Assembly: GCA_963971285.1 (NCBI GenBank)
Contig: OZ020252.1
Span: 9,647,662 to 9,711,661 of the forward strand
DNA: 64,000 nt
From: Astropecten irregularis
Taxonomy: Eukaryota; Echinodermata; Asteroidea; Paxillosida; Astropectinidae
Reading direction: 5' to 3'
How positions within the stretch are numbered: the first letter of the stretch is position 1; each line of letters begins with the position of its first letter. The notes beneath the pieces are model-generated. The model was given only the letters and a program-made list of their open reading frames with translations, made no database searches and had not been told where the DNA came from. Both the position numbers and the translations under genes were made by a program. Of the stretch, positions 58,401 through 64,000 are shown in pieces.

Positions 58401-58573
58401 CAATCTATTATGAATTATTTTGAACCAGGTACCGGAGCTACGGTCACAATGACTTCGTACGTGGTGCATCATGGGATCCCCTAAGCAACAAGCTGATGAC
58501 CTGTGGCTGGGATAAACAGGTGAAAGGTCACGACATTCTACCAGGCGCAGTGGGCACCAATGGACGGGTGTAA
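40416..58573 (+). CDS. WDR77: Methylosome protein 50 (WD40 protein), complete, eight exons
   Basis: WDR77/MEP50 is the seven-bladed WD40 partner of the arginine methyltransferase PRMT5; the complex symmetrically dimethylates Sm proteins and histones. Coding exons: 40416-40479, 47830-48015, 48803-48944, 50347-50467, 54240-54366, 55052-55163, 56880-56954, 58429-58573. All junctions keep frame and total 324 codons (323 aa; human about 342). Diagnostic stretches: WAGSLWFYEDPENAP followed by CSAGIQTEAGV, then VAIASDSGAIEVWQL, KLIKVWDL, DGSVLLWDLRKPKPA, LASTSDDCTVAV and GHNDFVRGASWDP with a final GWDKQV. The short first exon (MERYLDVLQHN) matches the human MERQLEAARYR position. Exons 2-8 are strong on sequence; exon 1 rests on phase, Kozak context and that short match, with a non-ideal AGAG-GTTGGT donor. 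Introns, especially 1 and 4, are filled with transposons. The gene converges on SND1. Confidence 0.93.
40566..42325. repeat. Composite foldback element in WDR77 intron 1
   Basis: The left arm (about 40566-40710, with CTACAGTAACTGTAGC and CTGACGTTGTTGTCGTAT) pairs with 42205-42325 read backwards. The inner part of the right arm pairs instead with 41712-41983 (TGTTAATCGGCGATCTGTGG; GAGCGAACGGGACTAGTC). The simplest reading is one long hairpin of about 0.75 kb whose left arm is split by about 1 kb of other sequence (40711-41711). The latter has no supported gene. Confidence 0.75.
42365..42387. repeat. Short perfect palindrome
   Basis: CAAAACTAGGA, one spacer base, then TCCTAGTTTTG. Lies just outside the 40.6-42.3 kb foldback. 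Confidence 0.8.
42550..43240 (+). mobile_element. CACAGCGAAAAAT element, copy 1 (left of an inverted pair)
   Basis: About 690 bp with its own terminal repeats, GCACAGCGAAAAATC at the left and AAATTTTTCGCTGTGC at the right. The whole unit recurs inverted at 43733-44741. No coding frame is supported: open frames occur on both strands of both copies. Confidence 0.8.
43241..43732. other. Spacer between the inverted pair, with retroelement scrap
   Basis: About 490 bp. The segment near 43430-43490 (CAACAATGTGGGGACTGGCA) resembles 44765-44815 at the edge of the gypsy-like fossil next door. A tRNA-like B-box remnant in reverse (GGGATGCGAACCAGTG) lies near 43665-43690. Confidence 0.5.
43733..44741 (-). 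mobile_element. CACAGCGAAAAAT element, copy 2 (inverted, with nested insert)
   Basis: Inverted copy of 42550-43240: begins GCACTGCGAAAAATTCCC and ends GGAATTTTTCGCTGTGG. Apart from the insertion at 44305-44606 the two align throughout with scattered differences. Confidence 0.8.
44305..44606. mobile_element. CARGGCTCGAA element nested in copy 2
   Basis: 302 bp with ends CAAGGCTCGAATTTC and ATATTTCGAGCCCTG and inner CTAGAC/GTCTAG repeats. It is flanked by the direct repeat GCATT. The uninterrupted sister copy shows the empty site, which proves the 5-bp duplication. Confidence 0.87.
44754..47390 (-). mobile_element. Ty3/gypsy-like LTR retroelement fossil, broken
   Basis: Minus-strand remnant in WDR77 intron 1. 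From its 5' side (high coordinates): a gag-like region at about 47.4-46.6 kb with a zinc-knuckle-like Cys/His cluster; an aspartic-protease-like region near 46.3 kb (ADTGCQSCLTG); a reverse-transcriptase region at about 45.74-45.13 kb (KPRRTVDLQPLNRH; PQGYIASDDGYSRRFD); and an RNase H tail at 44.99-44.75 kb (VRHAAADAVSRHP). No integrase and no clear pair of LTRs are visible in the window. It carries several breaks and is an old, incomplete copy. Confidence 0.8.
46493..46631. repeat. Near-perfect 65-bp palindrome
   Basis: About 65 bp (…CCGCCATCTTCGATACCCTA) followed by a 6-nt loop (TGAGCA) and its complement (TAGGGTATCGAAGATGGCGG…). It lies within the LTR-retroelement fossil. The arms are almost identical, implying a recent inverted duplication. 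Confidence 0.9.
47391..47475. repeat. Poly-G / C / A low-complexity tract
   Basis: About 24 G in a row, then GGGCTGTAGCCCCCC and a C-A run. The G and C runs can pair. It marks the edge of the retroelement fossil and resembles the homopolymer region at 38.9 kb. Confidence 0.7.
47830..48015 (+). CDS. WDR77: WDR77 exon 2
   Basis: Acceptor TTCTTCTCTCTATAG, donor ACTCAG-GTACC, phase 1 in and out. Encodes the first-blade signature through WIDECRVAIASDSG. Confidence 0.95.
48190..48522 (+). mobile_element. tRNA-derived SINE family B with ATT-repeat tail
   Basis: tRNA-like head with B box GGGTTCGATCCCGGC, a middle part with the phrase TCTCCGGTTTTCCTCCCTCC, and a tail of ATT repeats (48505-48522). 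In WDR77 intron 2. The B-box head and microsatellite tail are typical of a SINE. Confidence 0.8.
48528..48719. mobile_element. Hairpin MITE, 190 bp (GTTTGCGGAA ends)
   Basis: Arms of about 85 bp (GTTTGCGGAACACCATGTAA at left; TGTTTCCGCAAAC at right) around a loop of about 20 nt, including a paired GTCTCAACGTTTCGACT. Lies directly after the SINE tail. Confidence 0.87.
48803..48944 (+). CDS. WDR77: WDR77 exon 3
   Basis: Acceptor ATTCTTGAAACAG, donor AAACT-GTAAGA, phase 1 in, phase 2 out. Encodes AIEVWQL through VISGSSDK, the blade 2 region. Confidence 0.95.
48957..49085. repeat. 125-bp hairpin 13 bp past a splice donor
   Basis: TTTGGAGAGTCAGTCTTGAG...CAACAGCGCACGCGC pairs with its complement ending CGACTCTCCAAAAG; the centre is CpG-rich alternating GC (GCATGCGCGCG). 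Single copy in this window. Confidence 0.88.
49102..49456. mobile_element. TTAA-flanked GCCCTGTC element, 355 bp
   Basis: TTAA at 49098-49101 and 49457-49460. Terminal repeats of about 25 bp: GCCCTGTCTGCACTGGCCTT and the complement of AAGTCCAGTGCGGACAGGGC. TTAA target and CCCT-like ends suggest a piggyBac-type MITE distinct from the main family. Confidence 0.85.
49637..49712 (+). repeat. GATCCTGCTAGG-type repeat fragment
   Basis: CCTTTGATAGAGATCCTGCT through GTCAGGCCCTCC; related fragments at 56590-56640 and 57096-57150. Boundaries unclear. Confidence 0.55.
49927..50232 (+). mobile_element. tRNA-derived SINE family C
   Basis: Head with A-box-like GTGGCCTAGTGGTCTGG and B box GGGTTCGAATCCAGCC, then CTTGGGCAAGACGCTTTGTC and CACCCAGGTGTAAATGGGTA, a central phrase shared by many marine-invertebrate SINEs. 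Tail ATACCGGTAATAATAA. In WDR77 intron 3. Confidence 0.85.
50347..50467 (+). CDS. WDR77: WDR77 exon 4
   Basis: Acceptor TTTAATTTTTAG, donor TCACAG-GTGAGA, phase 2 in, phase 0 out. Encodes IKVWDLSTQSSVLTLRAHTS through EVFLSCSQ. Confidence 0.95.
51437..51686. mobile_element. GGGCCTTTCTCAAAGC element, copy 3, inserted in the DIRS fossil
   Basis: Ends AGGGCCTTTCCCATAGCTCG and GAGCTTTGAGAAAGGCCCCT, about 250 bp. Its position inside the older element dates it as the younger of the two. Confidence 0.88.
53430..53518. repeat. DIRS internal complementary region
   Basis: The segment around GTAAACAGAGGTGATATG-TTTTCTGTAATGG is the complement of the left outer end (CCATTACAGAAAAC at about 50610). The adjoining GGGATTTTCCATTCTAATAA is the complement of the right outer end (TTATTAGAATGGAAAATCCC at about 53708). 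Confidence 0.85.
54240..54366 (+). CDS. WDR77: WDR77 exon 5
   Basis: Acceptor GTGCAATCCTCAG, donor CATCAG-GTACGA, phase 0 in, phase 1 out. Encodes DGSVLLWDLRKPKPA through LAWKPGETHVLAS. A transposon begins 8 bp into the next intron. Confidence 0.95.
54375..54950. mobile_element. hAT-like MITE abutting the WDR77 exon 5 donor
   Basis: 576 bp with terminal repeats CAGTGTTGGAGTA and TACTCCAACACTG. Flanking 8-mers GTACGAAA and GTACAGCA match at 5 of 8 positions, consistent with a worn 8-bp target duplication. The right part is a small tandem array (units around CGAGTACGTGCCAAGTACAT, 54750-54900). Confidence 0.8.
55052..55163 (+). CDS. WDR77: WDR77 exon 6
   Basis: Acceptor TTTCTCTGCAG, donor AAGAA-GTAAGT, phase 1 in, phase 2 out. 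Encodes DETGTIILQDSRADSTGTRL through IHRLAFSSK. Confidence 0.94.
55285..55794. repeat. Overlapping inverted repeats in WDR77 intron 6
   Basis: A first foldback pairs 55289-55360 (GGGTTTTGAATGCCGCCCTC) with 55556-55640. A second pairs 55629-55680 (CGTGATTGGCCGTCAAGC) with 55748-55794 (GCTTGACGGCCAATC). The right arm of the first and left arm of the second overlap at CTGTATAGATGTTATTCA. Confidence 0.83.
55885..56165 (+). mobile_element. tRNA-derived SINE family A, copy 2
   Basis: Extended copy starting near ATGATCCCCCATGTACTG, with tRNA-like core GGCTGGATAGCTCAGTTGG to TTTGAATCTCGCTCCAGTC. The ends of that core can pair as an acceptor stem, but the anticodon stem is poor. Confidence 0.82.
56170..56470 (-). 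mobile_element. tRNA-derived SINE family A, copy 3 (inverted)
   Basis: Reverse of the preceding copy. Its tRNA-like core, read on the minus strand, has B box GGTTCGAATCCCG and a loop that would carry anticodon GGT. Together with 55885-56165 it forms a palindrome of about 580 bp. Confidence 0.82.
56700..56795 (-). mobile_element. tRNA-like SINE head, minus strand
   Basis: Read on the minus strand it shows GGAGGTCATGGGTTCGAATC, a B box. Only a head of about 90 bp is recognisable. Lies upstream of WDR77 exon 7. Confidence 0.65.
56880..56954 (+). CDS. WDR77: WDR77 exon 7
   Basis: Acceptor TTTGTGCACAG, donor GCAAAT-GTAAGT, phase 2 in and out. Encodes PLWLASTSDDCTVAVTELQP. Confidence 0.94.
57036..57330. 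mobile_element. GAGCCT-rich foldback element, subfamily of the GGGCCTTTCTC family
   Basis: Ends GGGTTTACTAAACGGAGGCT and GCCTCCATTTTGTAAACCC; the middle (GGTTGTGGTTTTTCATTGAA, AAACCAGAGAATCTACTTCC) matches the other copies. A GATCCTGCTAGG fragment interrupts it at 57096-57150. Confidence 0.82.
57669..58015 (+). mobile_element. TTAA foldback MITE in WDR77 intron 7
   Basis: 347 bp between TTAA 57665-57668 and 58016-58019, close to consensus with a short loss near AAAGAGAAAATACTGTGG. Confidence 0.9.
58429..58573 (+). CDS. WDR77: WDR77 exon 8 (stop codon)
   Basis: Acceptor TTTTGAACCAG, phase 2 in. Encodes YRSYGHNDFVRGASWDP through GWDKQV, the last WD blade, and ends TAA at 58571-58573. Confidence 0.96.
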
Positions 58574-58637
58574 TGTCCCCCCCCCCCCCCTTTCCCCCTT
58601 CACAAGGAAAGAAAATGTGGAACCAAACTGTGACCAA

Positions 58638-58762
58638 CATAGAGCTGGGTAGCTCAGTTGGAGGTCGCTGGTTCAAATCCCACTCCAGTCAATTGTCTTT
58701 GTTCACTTTTCAACGACTTAAAACTTAACCAGTCAGTTTCCCTTGTGGTTATTTTATCATAC
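58638..58762 (+). mobile_element. tRNA-derived SINE family A, copy 4 (short)
   Basis: AGCTGGGTAGCTCAGTTGG followed directly by the B box GGTTCAAATCCC and the family tail CCCTTGTGGTTATTTTAT. Lies 65 bp after the WDR77 stop, probably in its 3' untranslated region. Confidence 0.78.
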
Positions 58763-60508
58763 GATTTTCGATATGAAAGAAGTGTTGCGATATCGAAAAA
58801 TATCGTCATAATTAACAAAGAAACTTAGAAGACGAAGATGAAATGGTTTGCAGTAGCACCTTGTAATATTTCTCCTTTTCCGTCAGTACTGTTAACATTC
58901 ATAAAATTTTCATTAGCGCCTTTTCTAGAGTAACAAAGTGCATTGGAAAATACATTGAACAAGATACTTAATAACAAAATGAAATGGCTTTGTAGTTCTA
59001 AATAGACCAAGATTTTTACTTGACGTTGCGGCCAGTATAATTCTTTATAATTTTTTATATCCCCAGTGCAAGAAAGTATGAAACCCTTGACAATTGAGTG
59101 TTATTATGTTGTGCTGCTTGAATTTAATTTCATCTTGACTGGCTTTCTCCTTGCCCAATATCTGGCTAATATTTAACCTTAATAAGACCTTTTCCCTCTT
59201 GACCAATCTCGGGGGTGGCCCTGGCGCAACACAGGGGTGAAAATAAGCCACGATTCCCACTTGAAATGTTCACCCCTCCGTCACTCCTGAGCCACCCCCA
59301 AGATTGTCCTTTCTCTGGGGTGAGTTCAACCCTGCTCAGTGGACCAGAGTTGAAATTTTTCACCCCAGGGCAGCTCCGGGGTGAGTTTGCCCCGGGGATA
59401 AACGCTCTAGTGGGAAAAGGCCTTTACTTGGTCTCCAGTGTACGTGGAATGTAATGTGTGTATTATATCTGTTTCATATTTCCTACATGTATGTATACCT
59501 TTCGACTCCATTTACTATTGTACTTAGGATTCATGGAGGAACGTTCTTCAGCTTGTACAACTTTGCAGTTATTCACGATAACAAACTCATACTCAACACA
59601 TAATTTATGTCCTACTTGCTCTGGTTGTCACTGACATTCAGCTGACGCACGAGGTGTGCTATTGGGCCACATTTGTTGTCATTCCACAAAGTAGAAGTTA
59701 AATTCTATTTAATCTGTAGGAACAGGCCAGTACTTATGATGTTACAGTTGGATATCATTTCCTCAAAGGTCATTTGCTATTGGGGCAACGCGCTCATTCA
59801 GATGTTCGGACAAACAAGTTGCATTTGGCCCAATTAACTTACACAGTAAACGTTGTGAAGTTTGTCCTACCATCGGGGTAACTATAGCTGTCGATGTAAA
59901 GGGCATATTCTATAAATTGCTCGAGCGCGGAGCCCTTTTGCAGTAGAGAATTTCAAAACGAAATTGTATTGAAGTGTAACTGTTTAATCATGAAGGATAT
60001 AATTTGTATGGTGCTTTACTGGCTTAGAAGTCGATATGTATGGATAAGAATACATGATAGGGCTTTGTATCATGAGCTACTAACGTTGAATTTGTGTTGA
60101 AAAAAACAAATGTGGGATTTTATGGAAGCCAGCAGGTTGTATTAACTGTAGTGCTGTATCTATGTCCAAGTAAAGAACCTTAAATGGTTGTTCTTGTACA
60201 GAAGCAAGTGAACATTGTCCGTCTACTTATTTACTTCAAATTTGAAGTTGCGTCTCTTTGAAACTTGATATAATTGGTAATGGGTAAAATGGGTTTAATG
60301 GGTAAAACTTTGCACAGATGACCTCAATGCAGCAACTCCATACTTTGAACTTTCCGTGTACAGTGTACTGTATACATGTATCAAGCCTGTGCCGAACAGC
60401 CCTTATATCAAGGTTTGTAGTGTTGGTATATTCATTCATTTGTGCTTCGGATGACAAACCAGGAGACAACTGCTTTAGCTGAAGGACTCTGCAATCACTG
60501 AGGGCCTG
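58763..60508. other. WDR77 3' flank
   Basis: No gene. A small inverted pair (AATCTCGGGGGTGGC near 59206; GCCACCCCCAAGATT near 59290) is the only structure noted. I could not place a clear AATAAA for WDR77. Confidence 0.4.
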
Positions 60509-61416
60509 TCTGGGGAACTACTGGGGGAACTACCGGGGGGGCACTACTTCATACTTGGGGAACTACTAGGGGGCACTACTCCATCCTGGGGGAACTACTG
60601 GGGGCACTACTCCATATTGGGGGAACTACTGGGGGAATTACCGGGGGGCACTACTTCATACTGGGGGAACTACCGGGGGGCACTACTTCCTACTGGGGGA
60701 ACTACTAGGGGAACTACTAGGGGAACTACCGGGGGGCACTACTTCAATATGGAGTAGTGCCCCCTAGTAGTTCCCCCAGTAGTTCCCCCAGTATGAAGTA
60801 GTGCCCCCCCGGTAGTTCCCCTAGTAGTTCCCCCAGTATGAAGTAGTGCCCCCCGGTAGTTCCCCCAGTAGTTCCCCCAATATGGAGTACTTCCCCCAAT
60901 ATGGAGTAGTGCCCCCTAGTAGTTCCCCCAGTATGGAGTAGTTCCCCCAGTAGTTCCCCCAGTATGAAGTAGTGCCCCCCGGTAGTTCCCCTAGTAGTTC
61001 CCCCAGTATGAAGTAGTGCCCCCCGGTAGTTCCCCCAGTATGGAGTAGTTCCCCCAGTAGTTCCCCCAGTATGAAGTAGTGCCCCCCGGTAGTTCCCCCA
61101 GTAGTTCCCCCAGTATGAAGTAGTGCCCCCCGGTAGTTCCCCCAGTAGTTCCCCCAGTATGAAGTAGTGCCCCCTGGTAGTTCCCCCAGTATGAAGTAGT
61201 GCCCCCCGGTAGTTCCCCCAGTAGTTCCCCCAGTATGGAGTAGTTCCCCCAGTAGTTCCCCCAGTAGTTCCCCCAGTATGAAGTAGTGCCCCCTGGTAGT
61301 TCCCCCAGTATGAAGTAGTGCCCCCCGGTAGTTCCCCCAGTAGTTCCCCCAGTATGAAGTAGTGCCCCCAGGTAGTTCCCCCAGTAGTTCCCCCAATATG
61401 GAGTAGTGCCTGTAGT
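60509..61416. repeat. G-rich minisatellite that switches strand at its centre
   Basis: Built from two motifs, GGGGGAACTACT and GGGGGGCACTACTTCATACT. On the plus strand the G-rich form runs from 60509 to about 60748; from there to 61416 it is the complement. The turn is at GCACTACTTCAATATGGAG. Open frames here (for example repeating GNYWGNY) are translations of the repeat, not genes. Confidence 0.93.
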
Positions 61417-62978
61417 ACTTAACCACAAAACCACAAAGCATTACCTTGAAGTTTCCAAGTCTAGCATTCTGTACCAAATGCTCGTTTTATGAATATGAAA
61501 TCAAGTATAAGCTTCACCTTATGCTAAATACTTAGAGAAAAAAGTACTTTATACTAGAAGTATTTACTTGGAAGCACCTGCTAGTTTTTATGAATACAAA
61601 CCAATGTTTGTAGTGTTGATTATTCATTATATAAGGTCTGTCTCCACTCGTGCTCCGGATGAATTTCCCACACCTAACCTTGTTTACTCTCCTCTCTGGA
61701 TATAATTATGCAAAAACAAACAATCCCACAAAACAACAAACAGGAGACTTCATATCCAAATCTGCCTCAAGACCTCAAAATATGTCTTGTATTTTATTAG
61801 CATAGTCATGTGACTTAGATTCAAACAAGCAATTGGTTAATCCGGTGTCTATATTCAACTTGAGCAAACTATTCCTCGGAAGACGGGCAGTGGTAACCTT
61901 GGCAACAACTTGGTGGGGTTCCGACTCATTTTCTATCACGTTCATTCTTAAAAAATATAATCTGTGTACATGTATACATACTGAACATATAAATTAAAGA
62001 CATTGTGAAAAAATTCATATTATTTGATGATGCAATCAGGATTAATCATTAAGTTTAGTGTGTGAACTGTTTCATAGGAGATATGTTTCAATTTATAAAG
62101 TTAAGCTACTTCGTAAAAGAATTAAAATTCCTAGCTTTGATGAATAAACAACCAAAGAAAGCCTCTTCCCCCATCTTGGAAGACAATCTTGATAAATTCC
62201 GATACCAAATAAAAATTGCTTAATAGACACATTGTACTCCATCTACCTACACTAAAACATTACATGTTCAAAACTCTTTTGAAACTGGAAGTTTTAACGA
62301 GAACATACTTAAATAGAATTCTCAAAAAAATCAGGAAAATATAATTTAATTTCAATTCAATTCATATACTACATTGTGCAGCTTGAGTCCAGAATCATCA
62401 TTCGGCTTGTACGCTCTGTACAAATTTCATCATCTACAAACTACAAGCAGTTTCTTGCCTGCATATCAGGCTCTAGTACTAACTATATAATATTATAGGA
62501 TTTCTCAATCCTATCCAACAAATGGATCAGCCTTTTAAAAGAAAAAAACAGAAATAATACTTTTATGGAAGATTGTGCGAGGATATAGCAAAAGTAAAAC
62601 AAATCACATGATTCCAATTTCTCAAGACATGATTAACTTTCCTTCACAAAAATTCATAAACCAACATTTAATACCGATGAAATCTCAAAAATTTTTACAC
62701 AAAAAAAATCTCTACCTTGAAACTGGCCATTTTGTTTCTTTAAGAAAAAGGAAGTAAAAATTGTCTCCAAACTATTAAGAGAATAGGCATCTTACAATCA
62801 AAATTTAACATTGATAATTTTTGAAGTATTTTCTTCAGTTTGTGACTTAATTTTTTAATTTGTTAATATTTTCTTTGGGGGAAAAAAGGAAATTTAGTAA
62901 TACTTCTTAACCCAAGTTGTTGCGAGGTTACCAGTTACCAATAATCCGGTTTGGAGGGGGGCTTCCCGTCTTGATTGG
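61417..62978. other. Probable SND1 3' untranslated region and intergenic DNA
   Basis: AT-rich. TTTATT at 61793-61798 would be AATAAA on the minus strand and could end the SND1 transcript with a long 3' untranslated region; other weaker candidates exist. Confidence 0.4.
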
Positions 62979-63044
62979 CTAAGCTTGGAAGCCGAACTCC
63001 CTCGCGTCATCCTCGGTGATGTCACCGTATCGCCACAGGTTCAA
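62979..63044 (-). CDS. SND1: SND1 last coding exon
   Basis: 22 codons including TAG (62981-62979), phase 0, acceptor TATTTTCAG. Encodes LNLWRYGDITEDDAREFGFQ followed by Ala. The LWRYGD..DDA.EFG signature is the C-terminus of Tudor-SN from animals. Confidence 0.94.
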   Translation of the reverse strand: MNLWRYGDITEDDAREFGFQA

Positions 63045-63793
63045 CTGAAAATAAAAACAAACCATCGACGGTTATTGAGATTATCTTTAAAAATAGGGTT
63101 TTCACGGTCTTGGAAAATCCTGTAAATCCTGGAAAATAATTGAGTTTAGAGAAAAGCCACGGAAAAGGAAGTCAATGTGATAGATGCACTCGCCATACAG
63201 CGAGTGAGCGTCTTTCACATGCGTGCAGATTTCCTGATTAATTATGCAAGCCAACCCAGCACTGACCTCTAGGTTTTGACCAATCAAGGGGCATCTACTA
63301 TCGTACCGTTTGGCTAGTGCATCTATCATGTAGATAGCTTCTGCCGCGCGGACGCGCGAAATTTACCAATCAACATCCTCCGTCACGACACAGACGGAAA
63401 TGTTCTCAAAACAAATCTGATTGGCTGATGTGCCACATTTATCAGACGTTCATACATAGTGCTAGTGGCACAGAGTAGAACAGGTTGATTCTCGGACTAC
63501 AGAAAAGGCAGGCAATAATTATGAGAAAGAGCTCAAAATTCATGGAAAGTGGGTCGTGGAAAAGATGATGGAATTGCATTGTATTCTTGGCATATCCATT
63601 CCAGTTTGTGATCATCATGCATGTATTAACATGACTCCTTGATTGCATTCGGGGAATTTACATCAGAGTCGGGGCCAGAATGGTCCTGGAGAAAAGCAAA
63701 TAAATCATGGAAAACTCAAGGTATTGTGTAGACCAAATTTTGTGGGAATATATCGATATCAAGATGGGCACCATCTAGAAGGGGCAGACTTAC
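63045..63793. other. Last intron of SND1
   Basis: AT-rich with no exon or recognisable transposon end. Confidence 0.6.
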
Positions 63794-64000
63794 GTGAGCT
63801 TTCAGGGCGCTCTTCTGAGCCCGAGCGTACTCGTCCACCATCTTCTGGAGACGCTTCTCGCGACGCTGTTCAGCCAGCAGGAAGCCCTCGCTGACCAGCG
63901 CCTTCCCCATGTCCTCCTTGGTGTCTGGGTTCAGGAGGGAGACGTACTCCATGCTTCCTGAGCGGTACTCGGTGTTGTACAAGAAGCGGTTGTTCAGGAT
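63794..64000 (-). CDS. SND1: SND1 (Tudor staphylococcal nuclease), penultimate exon, partial
   Basis: SND1/Tudor-SN is an RNA-binding nuclease-fold protein with repeated staphylococcal-nuclease domains and a Tudor domain, known in RNA silencing, splicing and stress granules. This exon is open to the window edge and ends at donor CTCAC-GTAAGT in phase 0, fitting the last exon. Its 69 residues (GSMEYVSLLNPDTKEDMGKA, then LVSEGFLLAEQRREKRLQKM) belong to the C-terminal, partial nuclease-like domain after the Tudor domain. Its orientation is convergent with WDR77. Confidence 0.94.

Noticed and set aside
20331-58700. Possible genuine tRNA genes at 20331, 56061, 56210-56260 and 58645
   Set aside because: A and B boxes are present, but anticodon arms are poor or missing and all share a non-tRNA tail, so they are SINE heads. 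A tRNA covariance-model scan would settle it.
60509-61416. CRISPR-like regular array
   Set aside because: No unique spacers, strand switches midway, and the window is animal DNA.
60821-61477. 218-codon minus-strand frame with repeating GNYWGNY peptides
   Set aside because: Pure translation of the minisatellite; the period is that of the DNA repeat, and several frames are open at once.

Overview
The window is intron-rich animal nuclear DNA, AT-rich between genes, with splice sites, tRNA-derived SINEs, many short inverted-repeat transposons and the TACATGTACATGTA-type motif. The two recognisable genes (WDR77/MEP50 and SND1) fit a marine deuterostome such as an echinoderm or hemichordate. That placement is an inference from overall character, not from a diagnostic marker.

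Layout. From 1 to 40 kb there are three genes I do not recognise, set in repeat-rich DNA: a single-exon 301-aa reading frame (10212-11117, +); a 640-aa reading frame preceded by a spliced leader (15496-17418, +); and a two-exon gene on the minus strand (exon 1 31767-32089, exon 2 24795-26634, matching phase 2). All three encode polar, probably disordered proteins, two of them with very acidic C-termini. From 40416 to 58573 lies a complete eight-exon WDR77 (MEP50) gene on the plus strand, the WD40 partner of PRMT5. At the right edge, running leftward, are the last two coding exons of SND1 (Tudor-SN): 62979-63044 and 63794 to the window end. WDR77 and SND1 converge tail to tail.

Mobile DNA dominates. 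A foldback MITE family with TTAA target sites (ends AGGTAGTATC...GATACTACCT) is present in about 20 copies, many about 350 bp and some nested, fused or sharing a target site. A related TTAA subfamily has four or five copies. Other inverted-repeat families include a TA-flanked mariner-like element, two families ending in GGGCCTTT, an AGGCTGCGTTCG element, a GCCCTGTC element with TTAA ends, a CAGTGTTGGAGTA hAT-like element, and long foldbacks in WDR77 intron 1. Two broken retroelement fossils sit in WDR77 introns: a Ty3/gypsy-like element (intron 1, minus strand) and a DIRS-like tyrosine-recombinase element (intron 4, plus strand) that still shows inverted terminal repeats and an internal complementary region. 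A G-rich minisatellite of about 0.9 kb, which switches strand in its middle, lies between WDR77 and SND1.

I found no clearly new multi-gene system. The most useful results are the full WDR77 exon structure, the phase-matched minus-strand gene, the repeat structures with built-in target-site evidence, and transposons inserted almost against WDR77 splice sites.
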